A stretch of DNA of 64,000 bases from positions 10,672,001 through 10,736,000 of the forward strand of contig CM073321.1 in NCBI GenBank assembly GCA_037043015.1, written 5' to 3'. This document shows positions 35,229-46,874 of this stretch, piece by piece. Each line of letters opens with the position of its first letter. Within the stretch, counting starts at the first letter, position 1. The position numbers were made by a program, and so were the translations under genes. Below the pieces are notes generated by a model that was given only the letters and a program-made list of their open reading frames with translations, did no database searches and was not told where the DNA came from. Source of the DNA: Bryum argenteum. Lineage: Eukaryota; Streptophyta; Bryopsida; Bryales; Bryaceae.

Positions 35229-38053
35229 ATGGCTGCTCAAGATGTTCAATTGCTTGGTGATTGTTCCTCTAATGAGGAGGTTGTGGAGCAACCCGAGGTT
35301 CCGGAAGACGTTCCAATGTGTGAAGGTATCGCTCGGCGTCTTTGGGCTACAAAGTTCGTTACCCTTTACGGTGACAAGGGTCGCCTTGTAGCGGAGGGCC
35401 TTTGTCACAGCATCAGTTACGATCTCGTACTCGGAAGCAATGGTCCACTTGGGCACTCCTGAGTCGCAGTTCAAATCTCGAGAACCCTTGATGCCACACT
35501 GGTGCCAGATGAGTGGAGATATTCTGTCAGGGCGTGGCCAATCGATAAAGTCTTTTATAATGGGGCTAGTCTCTGAGATACGACACGATCATGACTCTCG
35601 TGTTGCACGTCTTGCTAGACCTCAGTCATCGTGTAGCCGGAGTTACAACAATACATCTAGGAACCCGCCTACTGAAACATCCGTCAAGTCCAAAGGCTTA
35701 TTAACTCAGGAGTCTATCAATTCTGTCTCAAGCAAAGTATGCTGCACCAGGAACTACGTTCAGCCCTTCCCGAGGGACAAGATCCGATGTTTCCGAGAGC
35801 GGATGTATAGTGGTACAACCTACCAATTCAGGTTTCACATGAAGCTTGACGTTCACAGGCAGGTTCATCGAAATGCTGGCGGGAAGAGGGTGGTCACGGT
35901 TGAGGGAATCGATGTTTGCTTGCATGCGTGGAGACATATTGCTGGAGTGTCCGAGGCAACCTTTCATCGGTTTCAAACGTACGTGGCCGATGGCGTCATG
36001 GCGCATCTCCATGGAAATTCGTCTTTGCTTAAACCGCGCAAGCACACGTCGCAGGCAACTGCAACCCTGCGTTGCATCCTGGAGAACTCTGCTGATCACA
36101 TGCCGCACCGAACGAGGACACTAAAATCTGGAGAGAAGGTTGTATCCATGATTCTTCCCGCTACATGGAAATGGAAGAGTACCATCCCGGAAATCAACGC
36201 CGCAAACGAAGGCTTCGGTTTGAAGATGGTCTCACCATCTTCTCTGAGTAGAATTCGGAAGTTACACTTTCCTGAATTTGATGCAAAGAAACCCGGGGAT
36301 AACTTCGCTCGGTGCTCCAAATGTGATCGGTTGCACACACTTCGTCGTGGCTCTATTCCCGGGTCGCAACAAGCACTACTTTGGGCAAAGAAGCTCGAGG
36401 TACACTTGGCTGCAGCCCGTGCTCATCGGGAGTTATATTATGCAAACAGGTATAGGTCGAAAACCTACCCGCATGAGTGTTTGACCATTATGCATGACAA
36501 AATGGATCATGCGAAGACCGCTTCCCCTGTCTTTTCTCACAAGAGTAAGGAGCTCGATGGTCTCATGAAGCTACCGGTATCCGTCAGAGGAATGATTGCT
36601 CATGGCCACGGAGATGTACGCTACGCAAATTACGGTCTAGATATTTTCGCACACGATTCAAATTACAGGGTGGGCTCTTTTGCTAAGCTGCTCCGAGATA
36701 TAGAGTTGCCACCAAAGTACTCTTCGAGGGAGCTTTTTCTTCGGTCGAGGTCGGCACCTATCTTTGATGCTGTTCTCCAAGGTGCGGAGACTTGCGTATC
36801 GTCACTCCGTCCAGCACCAGCTATTCCACTTCGAGGAATTTCTCTTCCGCCAATTCTCAATGTTCAGATGGACAATGCAGCAAGGGACAACAAGAATAGA
36901 TATGTATTCTGTTTCTGGTCTCTCCTTGTCGCGAAGAAGATCTTCCGCGAGGTATATGTGAATTTCATGTTGGTTGGGCATACCCATGATGACATCGATG
37001 CAATGTTTGGAAGGTGGAGCATGCTGTTGAGGAAAGACAATTTCCCCACTATTCCGTTACTCATGAAATCTTTCATGGACGTGGAATCTATTCCAGCCAT
37101 CCCCCACCTTGTTGAAGAGGTGCCGGATTTTAAAGGATTTATTGATGGGTTTATCAGGGATGGAGGGGAAGCACTTGTTGGTCATACGTAGGCACAAGAA
37201 TTCAAGTTTTTTTTGGATTCTACAGGTTGTTCCGTGATGAAGTACAAGGCTTTGTGCACAGCACAAGATTGGTTGCCAAATGATACAACCGGAATTAAGT
37301 TGTGGAGAGAAGACTCGGAAGGTCGTTCTTTGTGGCCACGTGGTGATCCAACTCCTACGACGCATTGTGCAATGAGGGGTGTGGAGGACATTGTGAAGGG
37401 CATTTCTGGATTTATCAAGTACTGGGAGGCAATGTCTAATGAAGATAGAACTGGAGAGTATAGAAGACGCTATGAACATCTTGTGTTCTATTGGCGCGCT
37501 GTGAAGGCAGCACTAGAGGTTCCCATTGAACCACCGAATGTCCAGATTTTGGCCATTGTCCAGAATAGATGCGACTTTGGAGGACCAATTCGCTGAAGAT
37601 GGCGAACTTCGTGAGGAGTTTGGAGAAGATGAGGCATATGTTGGAGAGATCCGAGATCGCCCTCAACCATCTTTTCGTGTAGCTCGTGATGTTTATGAAG
37701 GATACTTTCTTGCTATTTGGCCTGCAGATGGTGACTCACGACCGGTGTGGATCGCTCGAGCGTTGTCAGATCCGAACATAAACCCCCAGCAACCAAATTG
37801 CATCCTTATTCAATTCTTTCGGCCTACATCAAGGGATCGAGATGTGCAAGAGACCTACAATGGATGGCATTCGGTCAAAGGATTGCGTTGGAAGGTTGAC
37901 GATACTCAACCTCCTTTGTGGGAGAATACAGCTTCATTGATGACTTCATGGAAGTCAAAGGTCAAGAAGGATACAACCGAGTGCACTTTAAAAATTCCGG
38001 TGGATCAAATTAAAGTCATTCACGATACTATAGTTGAATTTTCTAATGCTTGA
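35229..38053 (+). CDS. DUF7869-type, transposase-like protein with several in-frame breaks
   Basis: The start is ATG 35229 after the 5' UTR intron. The N-terminal part (35229-35462) ends at a TGA, but the same frame goes on in coding fashion. The main frame (35440-37191) has a CC...NYVQPFPRDKI region, GIDVCLHAWRHIAGVSEATF, and a cysteine pair CSKCDRLHTLRRG. It then has three acidic sites suggesting an RNase H-like fold: MHDKMDHAKT (about residue 350), QMDNAARDNKN (about 477) and GHTHDDID (about 514). A TAG at 37189 is followed in frame by AQEFKFFLDSTG. A further frame change near 37550 leads to a conserved-looking C-terminus (LREEFGEDEAYVG, SFRVARDVYEGYF, PVWIARAL) ending at TGA 38053. The DUF7869 name and the transposase role rest on remembered family patterns. 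Short introns or decay could explain the breaks. Confidence 0.6.
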
Positions 38054-38568
38054 AGGTCTTATATGTATTGCAATCGTATTTGTGTATTGTAACAACTACA
38101 TAGTCATGGCTTTGTCTTACGATTTAGAAATAATAATCTTTTGTTTCAAATTCAAAAGATTATAGGCATTTATAAATATAGAAGATATGTTAGACCAAAT
38201 GATCTACATGGATGTGTGGTTTAGGATGTTGGTAGTATCAATGGAATATGGAATATTTCAAGTCACTTAGCTCACTTCGAGCAACACTTTGTTTGTGGTA
38301 CTGGGTTTCATTAGAAATCAAAAATACATTGTACGCATTTATGAAAATATATTTCTATACTATATTATAGTATTGATTTGTTCTTTCCATTTAGTACTTT
38401 TGTCGATTGATTTATGTGAATAAAAATGATAACATGTATTTAATTTGTTATAAAAGGTAGTAGTGGTTAGCAGCACTGATATTTGTGTGTGTCATACATG
38501 TCACAGTTAAGGGTACGTGGTTGGTTGGTAGCAAATATTTTCCTGCCCGCCGAAGCTCACTTAGCAGT
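38054..38568. other. AT-rich 3' flank
   Basis: No supported gene. It probably contains the 3' UTR and polyadenylation region of the DUF7869 gene. Confidence 0.4.
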
Positions 38569-38682
38569 ACCAAGTCATGTGTACATTTTAGCTGCTCGAA
38601 CGAGTCCGATCGGAATCGAACTCGGACCACCTGCGTTATACGGAGACTCCTTCTCATCCAACAACTGAGCTCATGACTTGGT
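38569..38682 (-). other. tRNA-like or SINE-head sequence bounded by an 11-bp inverted repeat
   Basis: On the minus strand there is an A-box-like GAGCTCAGTTGTTGGATGAG. About 35 bases on is a B-box-like GAGTTCGATTCC, the internal promoter layout of tRNA genes and tRNA-derived SINEs. The segment is framed by ACCAAGTCATG and its exact reverse complement CATGACTTGGT (38569-38579 and 38672-38682), like an extended acceptor stem. A clean cloverleaf with a normal anticodon arm was not found, so I do not call a functional tRNA. Confidence 0.4.
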
Positions 38683-38905
38683 GTCCATTTCAAAATTACT
38701 CCGGTCTTTATATTAATCAATTGGAAGTCCGGCTTAGAAACGCCACGGTGCACAAACTTTCGCCCATATTATACTATAATTTGAATGGAAACTTTAAGAT
38801 TCATAACTTTCTAAGTTATTTGTGTACAACAAAACATCATTCTAAAACCTCTCAATTTCATTTTGAGAGGATTATTAACTCTCAAAATAATGAATATGGT
38901 GTTTA

Positions 38906-39287
38906 GAAGTATTTGCCACTGAATTGGCCAAGATCTGGATCGGCTTGCAATGAGATTTCGAACCAATCATTTGCCGCTTTCCAATGAGGGTTATTCCAAA
39001 CCGCATCATTGTCTTTCACTAGCCGCTGCTTCTCTTTCTTGCTGAAAGAAGAAACATATAAAATGTGTTCGCCCTCTCGATAACATTTGACAAACTCGTT
39101 TGCCAACTTGCAAACTGTGAACTGTCGAAACGGTTCACGCTTGTACAAAATATTATCTACAAGCATTAGTCTAATATTTTTATGTTCAAAATCCCCAATT
39201 GGGACGTTTAGGCTAATTCCTTCGCTTTCCGGAATTTCTATGATAATTGGAGGGGTCTTGCCTAAATGGCCCGGTAGTTGTTTAGTC
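38906..39287 (-). CDS. Terminal exon of an unknown protein
   Basis: Minus strand. After a TATAG acceptor-like site at about 39288 the frame is open for about 127 codons to a stop at about 38906. It includes TPPIIIEIPESEGISLNVP, then a Lys/Arg-rich part (SSFSKKEKQRLVKDND) and WKAANDWFEISLQADP. The composition is protein-like and not repetitive. No domain is recognised and no upstream exon was found. Confidence 0.4.
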
Positions 39288-39915
39288 TATACTAAATTAG
39301 TAATATTAAATTGTATCAAAGTAGTACGACATGTTTTTGGTTATGTTTTATAAATTTATCATTACTCATAATTACCTAGATTCATCCTAATGAATAAGCA
39401 TAATTAAAGTAATTAAGTTAAACGTTGCGGATGAAATGCTGGATGAACAAAGTTTCATTCGGTTGAACCGGATGAAACTCTACCACATCCAAGTGCACAA
39501 CTAGGGAGAGGAAGGAGAGTTAGGGTTCTAGTTTTTTGGGAAGTAGTGTGGAAGTTTTTAGTATGTGTGGAGAAGGGAATCTAGATTTTTGGGGTTTTTT
39601 CCTGGGTCACGTTTTTGTACGGTGGTTTTTAGTGGAAGTGTGCATGAATGTGAGAGATTAGTTTTGCAGAGTAGTGGACGCAGACAGATCCAGGTTGGCA
39701 GCAGGGGCAGGAGCGGTGACGGAGCTGCACCCAGCCAAAGGCAACGGCGTGGAGCGGATCACGAACTAGCGAGATCACGCCGGGGAGCTGCGGCCAGCAC
39801 CGACATCGGAGCAGGGGAAGTTCAGCATCGAGCACGTAACAGGAAGCCTAAGCGGCGTTGGTGGCTGGCGGGGGAGTACCGCATCGGTCGCTCCGAAGAT
39901 CGGTTGTCGGCAGTG
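39288..39915. other. No gene recognised
   Basis: AT-rich, then increasingly GC-rich from about 39660. An open frame at 39565-40089 reads through the tandem repeats and is probably fortuitous. Confidence 0.35.
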
Positions 39916-40262
39916 GATCGGCGAAGGAGGGAGAGATTGGAGCAATCGGCGAAGGAGGGGGAGATTGGAGCCGGTACTGAATCCGCTGCACTGGAGCCGA
40001 CTTCGGCAGTATCGGCGATCAATCCAGCGACCACGAGGAGGGTAGCCGCTGGCTCAGTAGAAGCTCCGGCAGTCACCCCCGCGGCGTAGCGATCGGCAAA
40101 GGAGGGAGAGATCGAAGCCGGTACTGAATCCGCCGCACCGTAGCCTATTTCGGCAGTATCGGCATTCAATCCAGCATCCACGAGGAGGGTAGTCGCTGGT
40201 TCAACAGGAGCTCCGGCGGTCATTTCCGCGACGTAGCAATCGGCGAAGGAGAGAAGTCGCTG
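39916..40262. repeat. GC-rich tandem repeat with a unit of about 170 bases
   Basis: Units begin GATCGGCGAAGGAGGGAGAG-like and contain GCCGGTACTGAATCCGC, then CACGAGGAGGGTAG, then GCTCCGGC(A/G)GTCA. There are two full units and a shorter third (to about 40300). It may be the leader of an LTR element, but no element ends were found. Confidence 0.65.
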
Positions 40263-40937
40263 GCTCAGTAGGAGCGCCGGCAGTCATCTCCGTGTGCGAG
40301 GACGGCCAGCTGGGCAGCAGGTTTGGCGACATAGCGAGGAGCGGAACGGCGGCTCAAGCGGCGGAGAGCAGACGACTAGCGCAGCAGCATTACAACAGCT
40401 GAGTCGGAAGAATTGAAAAGGAGGATCGGCCGGTCAGAACCTCGCCAGCATCTGCAGATCGACGCGGAGGTAACCGCGCTGAGACGACAATATCCGGCAC
40501 CGCAGCAGCGCTGAAGAATCCAGCGCCCTGTCCTCCTCCCCCATGATAATACAGAGGGGGGACAGGTTGATATTACAGAGGGAGCTCTTTTTCCCTCGAT
40601 TATTACTCTATCGTTCATTGTTCTTTCTTTTGTTAGGTTGTGTGGAGAGATCAAATAGAGTTTGTGAACTTTATATTAAAAATAGCAACTTCTTGCCCAA
40701 AAAATTGGTTGTCTTGATTTAATTTGGATTGCTTGTACTTAGGTACAAGGTTGTGTTATTGTTTTGTTGAAATGATTTTACCTTGCTGGATGGTTGTTTT
40801 GAATAGTTAGTGGACATTACGAGTCAGGGTAGTGCGGAAGCGCTGCCCAAATTATTATGCTGAAGTTGCAAGTTTAGGTTAAAAATTCGGGGGTTTGGGA
40901 CCAAGTGCGGAAGTGCTGCCCAATTTGATTCCGGACT
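40263..40937. other. No gene recognised
   Basis: Moderately GC-rich, then AT-rich. The motif AGTGCGGAAG(C/T)GCTGCCCAA occurs twice (about 40831 and 40903). No other structure was seen. Confidence 0.35.
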
Positions 40938-42060
40938 TCAGTGTTTTGGTTGAGAAGATTTGCTAGTGTTGCTAGGGTGTCCAATGTTTAGAAGATTGTT
41001 TTGCTTGCATCCACCCCCACGGCCCAACTTGTGAGTTAGAACCGGAACACCGGGATTTAACCTCACACAAACATCTGCTTCTATAATGGGACGGACCTTG
41101 GGGTAATAGGAGAGGCGACAAAGGGGAATACGAAGACGAGATTTCTCGACAGGTTTTATTCTCAACCTAGATATGGTGTTGATAGAGTTCCCCTTTTGTT
41201 GAGCTCGTAACTCGTCGGCTCTCCACATGGGATCCATCTCAGCCAAATGACTTGGCATTTCAACGGCCCAAATCTCCACAATATCTAGATTTGAAGGAGG
41301 TTCCTCGGCAGCTCTAACAACTAGAGCCGCTGCCACCAAGGATGTATTTCCTTCGGCGACATCATCATTATCGCACGAAGGCTGTGTATCCGGAATGATC
41401 TCTTGAATATTGTCATCTGCATCTTCGACGATGGGAGATTGTAAGGTGAGTTGTGGGCGTTGTGCGGTATGAGGCTGAGAGGTAGTCGATGGCGGACCTG
41501 ACTGTTGTCGTCCATCACGTCCTTAAGTTGTTGCCACGTCGTTAGGATCGCTCTCAGATGACAGCGTGGCATTTGATAGTGGGGTCTGCTTAAGAATACG
41601 AATGAAATTCAGTAATCAACAATGATAAATTATATAGAAGTGGAGTTGTATCATAAATAGAAAAGAAAATTACATGAACCATGTCATGAGATCTTGTGAT
41701 GAATCATGTGAAAACAATGGCACCAAGGTTTAAAGTATCATTCTAGCTAGACTTTGCCACAATCCTCTTAGAACGACGTGGGGCAAGTTTGGCTCATCCT
41801 TGAGCTTCTAAGCGCAATTGCGTAGTTCGTGCCCTCCAACCCAACATGTAAGTAGCTCGTTGATCTTCAACAACGGTTACTAGCGCCGTCAAGGTTGATT
41901 GGATAGAGTCAGTGTTAGTATCTGAAGTAGCAGCTGAAAGTGCCCCAACCAAAGTGCGTTTACCCTCTACGTCTCAGACTCTAGCTCGCATGCTAGATAA
42001 ATCGTTGTTGCTCTCAGACTCTAGATAGGAGTCCTCTGGCTCAAAGTCAATGAATTCCTA
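40938..42060 (-). pseudogene. Unknown two-exon gene remnant with in-frame stops
   Basis: Minus strand. An exon-like frame (about 42060-41745) is acidic at first (DFEPEDSYLESESNNDLSS), then has TLTALVTVVEDQRATYMLGW and a basic end (APRRSKRIVAKSS), with two in-frame TGA codons. After an AAGCAG acceptor at about 41581 the next frame (41580-40938) begins SESDPNDVATT, then a TAA. It continues in the same frame with Gln/Pro-rich sequence, DNIQEIIPDTQPS, and EIWAVEMPSHLAEMDPMWRA. The coding character is convincing but no family is recognised. Confidence 0.4.
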
Positions 42061-42489
42061 CATCAGCAAACACAACAAAAGTTGTAGGCGTCAGCAAGAT
42101 ATTCTAAATGAGATGAGAGAAGAAATAATATATCGGCCACTCTAAGAATGTAAACAAATGGACCCAGGAAAGAATATAGTAGTTTTCAAGTTGTTTTAAG
42201 TCTCCCAATACAATGCAATTACAAACAGCATAGACTATAAATCAGTTCAAAAATTGGTTTAAAAAAAAAAAAAAAAAATTGAGAAACCCAAATGGTTGAA
42301 TTCACCTACAACCGTTATATACTCAATTGCATTTTGAGGTTAAGTCATAGTCTGAGGGATGTTTGAATTGATGTTTCGAGGAAATGTAGGCTACATGCAA
42401 GATTAGTTGAAAAAGCCCGAGTGTGAGTCTCTATGTGAGCCCAACTACGAAATTGAAAAAAAAAAAAGAGTTCCCCGTATAAGAGACAC

Positions 42490-45210
42490 GAAAGGGCAGT
42501 TTCGTCAACAAAAGAGGCTGTCAATTTTTAAGTGCGATACTTATTTCTTTCTTTAACAAATTTCTCAAAGACCCAATCCCATTCTATATTGGATATAGAA
42601 CACCGAAGCATCACCCTAGTAAGCAACCCAATATATCAAACACTAGCAAGGTGTCCAAAGGTTCAAATTAGGCAATTAGGTGCTCAAGATGTAGCAGGTG
42701 TTAATATGCTAATGACAAAAGGTCTACATTTTCAACAACACATGGTTTCCTATATAACGTCCTTGATGTCAATATCCCACCAAATGTTTGAGATCCTATA
42801 TGAACAATAAACAAATTCACATTTGAGTTCAAAATGTAAACAATTCTATTTCAAAGTCTTGGGGTAGCACTTTCGTCAACAAATGTGTCAAAGACATAAA
42901 CAAAAGTTCACTCTTTCCTATCAAACTTGATTCCGAACCACAAAAAAAATTAACAGTAATCACTTTAGTGACGAAGTTGCAAAACAAAATATCAATTTTG
43001 GACCTAGTGTGAGACCCCAGAAACAAACAGTACAAACCCCTCAACGTCCCTTTATAAGCAAACAGAATATAGCAATGGGGTTGCCAACCTGCACAATCGA
43101 AGTCAGGGCTAAAAAAGAACAATTTTGTTAACAAAAGAGGCGTTTGACCAAAGAAAAATGTTCCAAAAAATTTGTTCCAAGCAAATTGTTCCAAAAAATA
43201 AATCATAGAAATCACTTTAGTGACAAAGTTGCTAAATGAAGACCTATTGTGAGTCCCCTAAATTCTAAAACCGGACCCCTCAAAGTCCCTTAGTATGCAA
43301 ACAGAGCATAGCAATGGAATTGCCAACCTGCACAGTCCAAGTCAAGGCTACAAAAGAGCAGTTTTGTCAATGAAAGAGACATCTGACCAAAGAAAATTCC
43401 ATGAATTACTTTGGCTTGATTTTATATTTGCCACAACTTGAGATTGACTTAATTCTATATTTGCCACAACTCAAAATAAAATATCATTTACAGACAATAA
43501 ATAAGCACAAAAAGAACCTTGCAGATGCTATCTGAAAATCTAACAGTGCCCAACTACGGAGAGCTCAACCTGTCTGGTTCGGATCATGGGTCCAAAAGAG
43601 CAATTTCGTCAACGGATGTGTCAAATGTCTACTTGTTGATCAGTTCTGCATTCAGGTAGTGACCCTAGAACGACACAAAATGAACCAGGCCGAAGCTCTT
43701 AGTTAGAAAATCAGTGCACAGTGATGGATAGCTGAACATGGGTAATTCTATTCAGGGCTTGGAAAGAGCAGTTTCGTCAACGAAACAAGCAATTGACCAC
43801 AACAAATTTTTCGAAAAAAAATTAGATTTATTACTCAATTGTCAAAAATTGACACAATAACTCAACAAATAATACAATAAGATCAAACTTGGTGACAAAA
43901 AGTCCAGAAAATGGAATATCCACCAAGTTATAGCAGTCAAAATGACAATTTCGTCAACGAATGTGTTCAATACCTTCATTGAATTTGACAATGAGCATAT
44001 CAAGGACAACGTTAGCCAGAATTATTGAATGTCAACGTGTCCTCTTCAATATCAGAGCTCGCAGCGAGCAGTAGATAGAAGCCATTCCGGACAAAGCAAA
44101 TTAGTATAAGATGGAATTTCAAGAAGAGCTTGAATAAGTGCACCAAAATGACAGTTTCGCCAACAAAACTGGCAAATGGCATAACTTGAATTTGAATTGA
44201 TCATCCAACCTCCAGACTGAATACCTCAATGGAACAGATTATGAAAATGGAAAGTGCCAATCAGGGTGCCAAACTAGAGCTCCACAAGAGCTGTTTCGTC
44301 AACGAAAGAGCCATCAGCACAATCCAAAGAGGCAACAACACAATCTAGTGGAAGCCCTTCTTTTTTCGAACATAGTACAGTACTAACGGTGATCAACGTG
44401 GCCACTTCAATCTCCGATCAAGCAGTTTTGTCATAGACATATCACAGGTCAAAGTTGTTCAAATGAGGACTCACATTGAGCAGATTCATCAACGAAACAG
44501 GCAAAGCCATCACCGGTTTAGGATCTGAAGTACCATACTTCTAACTCACTGTCAACTCAGTCATGTTCGTATGAATCAAACCTCAATCAAAACTGTGAAA
44601 AATCAAACCTCGAGCAAATAGTAAAAAAACCGATTTATGATAAAAATTATGAAGACACCAGAGAAGTCGAATACTAAATGAGTGTGCAAGAGAAAGTAAG
44701 GTCTGTTCGACGTAAGTCGGCGAGTTTTGATTAGTCAATATATTCCAAGTTCCTCTCCCACAAGCACGTATCCTCCACGACTGCGTATACCATCCCCATC
44801 TGCCAAAGATAACCATCACCCTCTGAAGATACCAATTGACGTCGACATACAAAGATAAAACACCACACTGACAGTACTTTGAAAGGAAGTGGATTTGGTA
44901 GAAAAAGAGCCCGTCGTTCGGAAGCCACAAAATCTGCAACAAATTAAAAAAACCTAATCCTACACCAAGACTCCCACCGGCCAGACACCATATCACCTTC
45001 AAAAAAACCAACGGGAGTATGTATGAGAAAAAAGCAAATTGCAGCAAATCAATCAATAATTTTCAATCAACGTATGAATGAACTCCCAAAATTGTCCGAA
45101 AGACGAGTGCTAGCCGTCCTGAACGGGTTTAGCCTAAACATGAAATTCCTTCCTCTGAACATGAAATTCCTTCCCCTGAACAAGAAATGACAGTTTCGTC
45201 GACGAAACTG
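42490..45210. repeat. Degenerate array carrying GTTTCGTCAACGAAAC palindromes
   Basis: About 12 copies of a motif close to GTTTCGTCAACGAAAC recur every 100-250 bases. They start near 42499, 42869, 43121, 43361, 43602, 43771 (exact), 43947, 44152, 44293, 44424, 44484 and 45191. The last is a perfect 20-base palindrome, CAGTTTCGTCGACGAAACTG. Around 43010-43150 and 43250-43395 longer units are shared (TTGCCAACCTGCACA, TGACCAAAGAAAA). The array therefore seems to be a decayed tandem repeat with the palindrome as its best-kept part. Confidence 0.7.
44731..44941 (-). CDS. Possible exon of an unknown protein
   Basis: Minus strand. After a TGTTGCAG acceptor-like site the frame gives about 65 codons (SERRALFLPNPLPFK, then SSEGDGYLWQMGMVYAVVED and ERNLEYID stop). 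It lies within the GTTTCGTC palindrome block. No domain is recognised and no partner exon was confirmed. Confidence 0.25.
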
Positions 45211-45496
45211 TCGTAGACCACACTGAAAAACAAGGATTCATAAAGGACGCATGTCAGACTTCTCTGTGCAGAGAAGCATTCAACCAGTTGGGAGGACGGC
45301 TCATGAATATAAGCGCAAGGGAGAGCAATCGCAACTACAGTGAAAAGTTTGGAGGACTTGAGTATCAAGGTATTCATCAATAATGTTTCATTGAAGAACT
45401 TTGAAATATAAACCAAAGTTACACCCAAACAATTGAGGTGACATGTTACCTTAGTGCTCATAAATGTGAAGTTGATTCACAAGCCGGGCCGTGTGA

Positions 45497-46198
45497 ATGG
45501 GCGCCGGATGCACTAGGTTGGAAGGTGAACATAAGTCAAATACCACGCAAGTCTTGAGAGTGATGTATGCGGGAGAAGGTGATTTGGCACAACGGATAAG
45601 AGAGGCGTATATGAAAGACCCCGAGGCTCAAAAGTTCTTAAGTGAACTAAGGTGTGGCAAGAAGCCCAACGAAATACGGCTTCATCAAGGTATGATCAAG
45701 TTCAAGCAAAATAGGGTGTGTGTTCCAAAGGGCATGTGGAGGTTGAGTGTGTGCTCAAGGAGGAGCATGACAACCGCTTGGCCGGGCATAGGGGGGAGAA
45801 GTCCACCATATGTTTCAAAGAGGTTCTATTGGCCCGAAACGAAGTAAACATTGCCCATTATGTGAAGACTTGTATCACTTGAATGTAAAGCCAACCGGGC
45901 GTCATATCAAAAGCAAGTGGGTTTGTTACGGCCTTTGCCTATCCCGGATGGTCCATGGGAGTGTGTCTCCAGGGATTTTATTACAAGCCTTCCGGAGTCA
46001 CGAGGAAGTGACGCCATCTTTGTGGTGGTGGATAGCTTTTGTAAGTTGGCAAGGATGGAGCCAACAAAAGGGATGGCGACCGCCTTTGACAAGGTGGTGC
46101 TCCTTTTCAGCGTTTGGTGGCGGCATCATGGGTTGCCGAAGACCAAAGTGATTGGAGTGATTACTTGGGTTAGGCGGTTGGTAGCCATAATGCATTGA
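45497..46198 (+). pseudogene. Integrase N-terminal part (copy 2)
   Basis: The same segments as copy 1: VMYAGEGDLAQRIREAY, the zinc-binding module, then ECVSRDFITSLP (copy 1 has ECVSMDF) and VVDSFCKLARM. It ends after HHGLPKTKV. The rest of the catalytic core is missing. A short deletion near 45810 shifts the frame relative to copy 1. Confidence 0.7.
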
Positions 46199-46434
46199 GG
46201 CATGGTGCTACGAGTCAATCGCTGCCCAAGGTGGCTTATGTGTGAAGCCACTTATGCCTAACAACCTAGCTTTTGAATGGATTGCAATCGGAGATGGAAC
46301 AAAGCCAAGGTGCAAAAGACTTGGTAGCCATGAGATAGCAACTTATTGAAAAGGACCATGAAAAACTTAGACAAGGCCCGAAGAGGTATGTGAAACAAGT
46401 TAACAAAGGGCGGCGCCATGAGGAGGGCTAAAAG

Positions 46435-46874
46435 GTGTGGAAGAATGTGAAAAATCTCACCTTACCGGATGGCTTGACTCCCATATCCATGGCAAAGTAT
46501 GTGAGTCCATTTGTCATTGCAAAACGGTTGTTTGAGGATGTGTATAAGTTGGACTTACCACCGGAGACCATGATTCATCCCACCTTGCATGTCTCATTGC
46601 TCAAGCCATATCACAAAGATAAGGTGAGGCCGGAACGCAAGCAAGTGTTGCGGCCTCCACCCGAACTTCTTGGTGATCACTTGGAGTTTGGAGTAAAAAG
46701 CATTATGAACTGCCGGATCACCAAGAAAAAGGGCAAATAATACTTGGTAAAGAGGCGGGGGTACCATGAGAAGGAAACAACATGGGTTGAGGCCAAGTCC
46801 ATGGCCAATGCAAAGGAAATGGTGGAAAGGTATGAAAGCCAACGGAGATCCAAGACACCGAGAAAGCATTGATG
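46435..46874 (+). pseudogene. Integrase tail and chromodomain (copy 2), split by TAA
   Basis: Same protein segment as copy 1 with very few changes. The TAA after KKKGK (46738-46740) matches the one in copy 1, so the lesion predates the separation of the copies. Confidence 0.8.

Noticed and set aside
38569..38682. Functional tRNA gene
   Set aside because: Boxes A and B are present, but I could not form a regular anticodon arm and T stem, so only a tRNA-like call is made.
39565..40089. 174-codon alanine- and arginine-rich open frame
   Set aside because: It runs through the GC-rich tandem repeats, and its composition follows the repeat.
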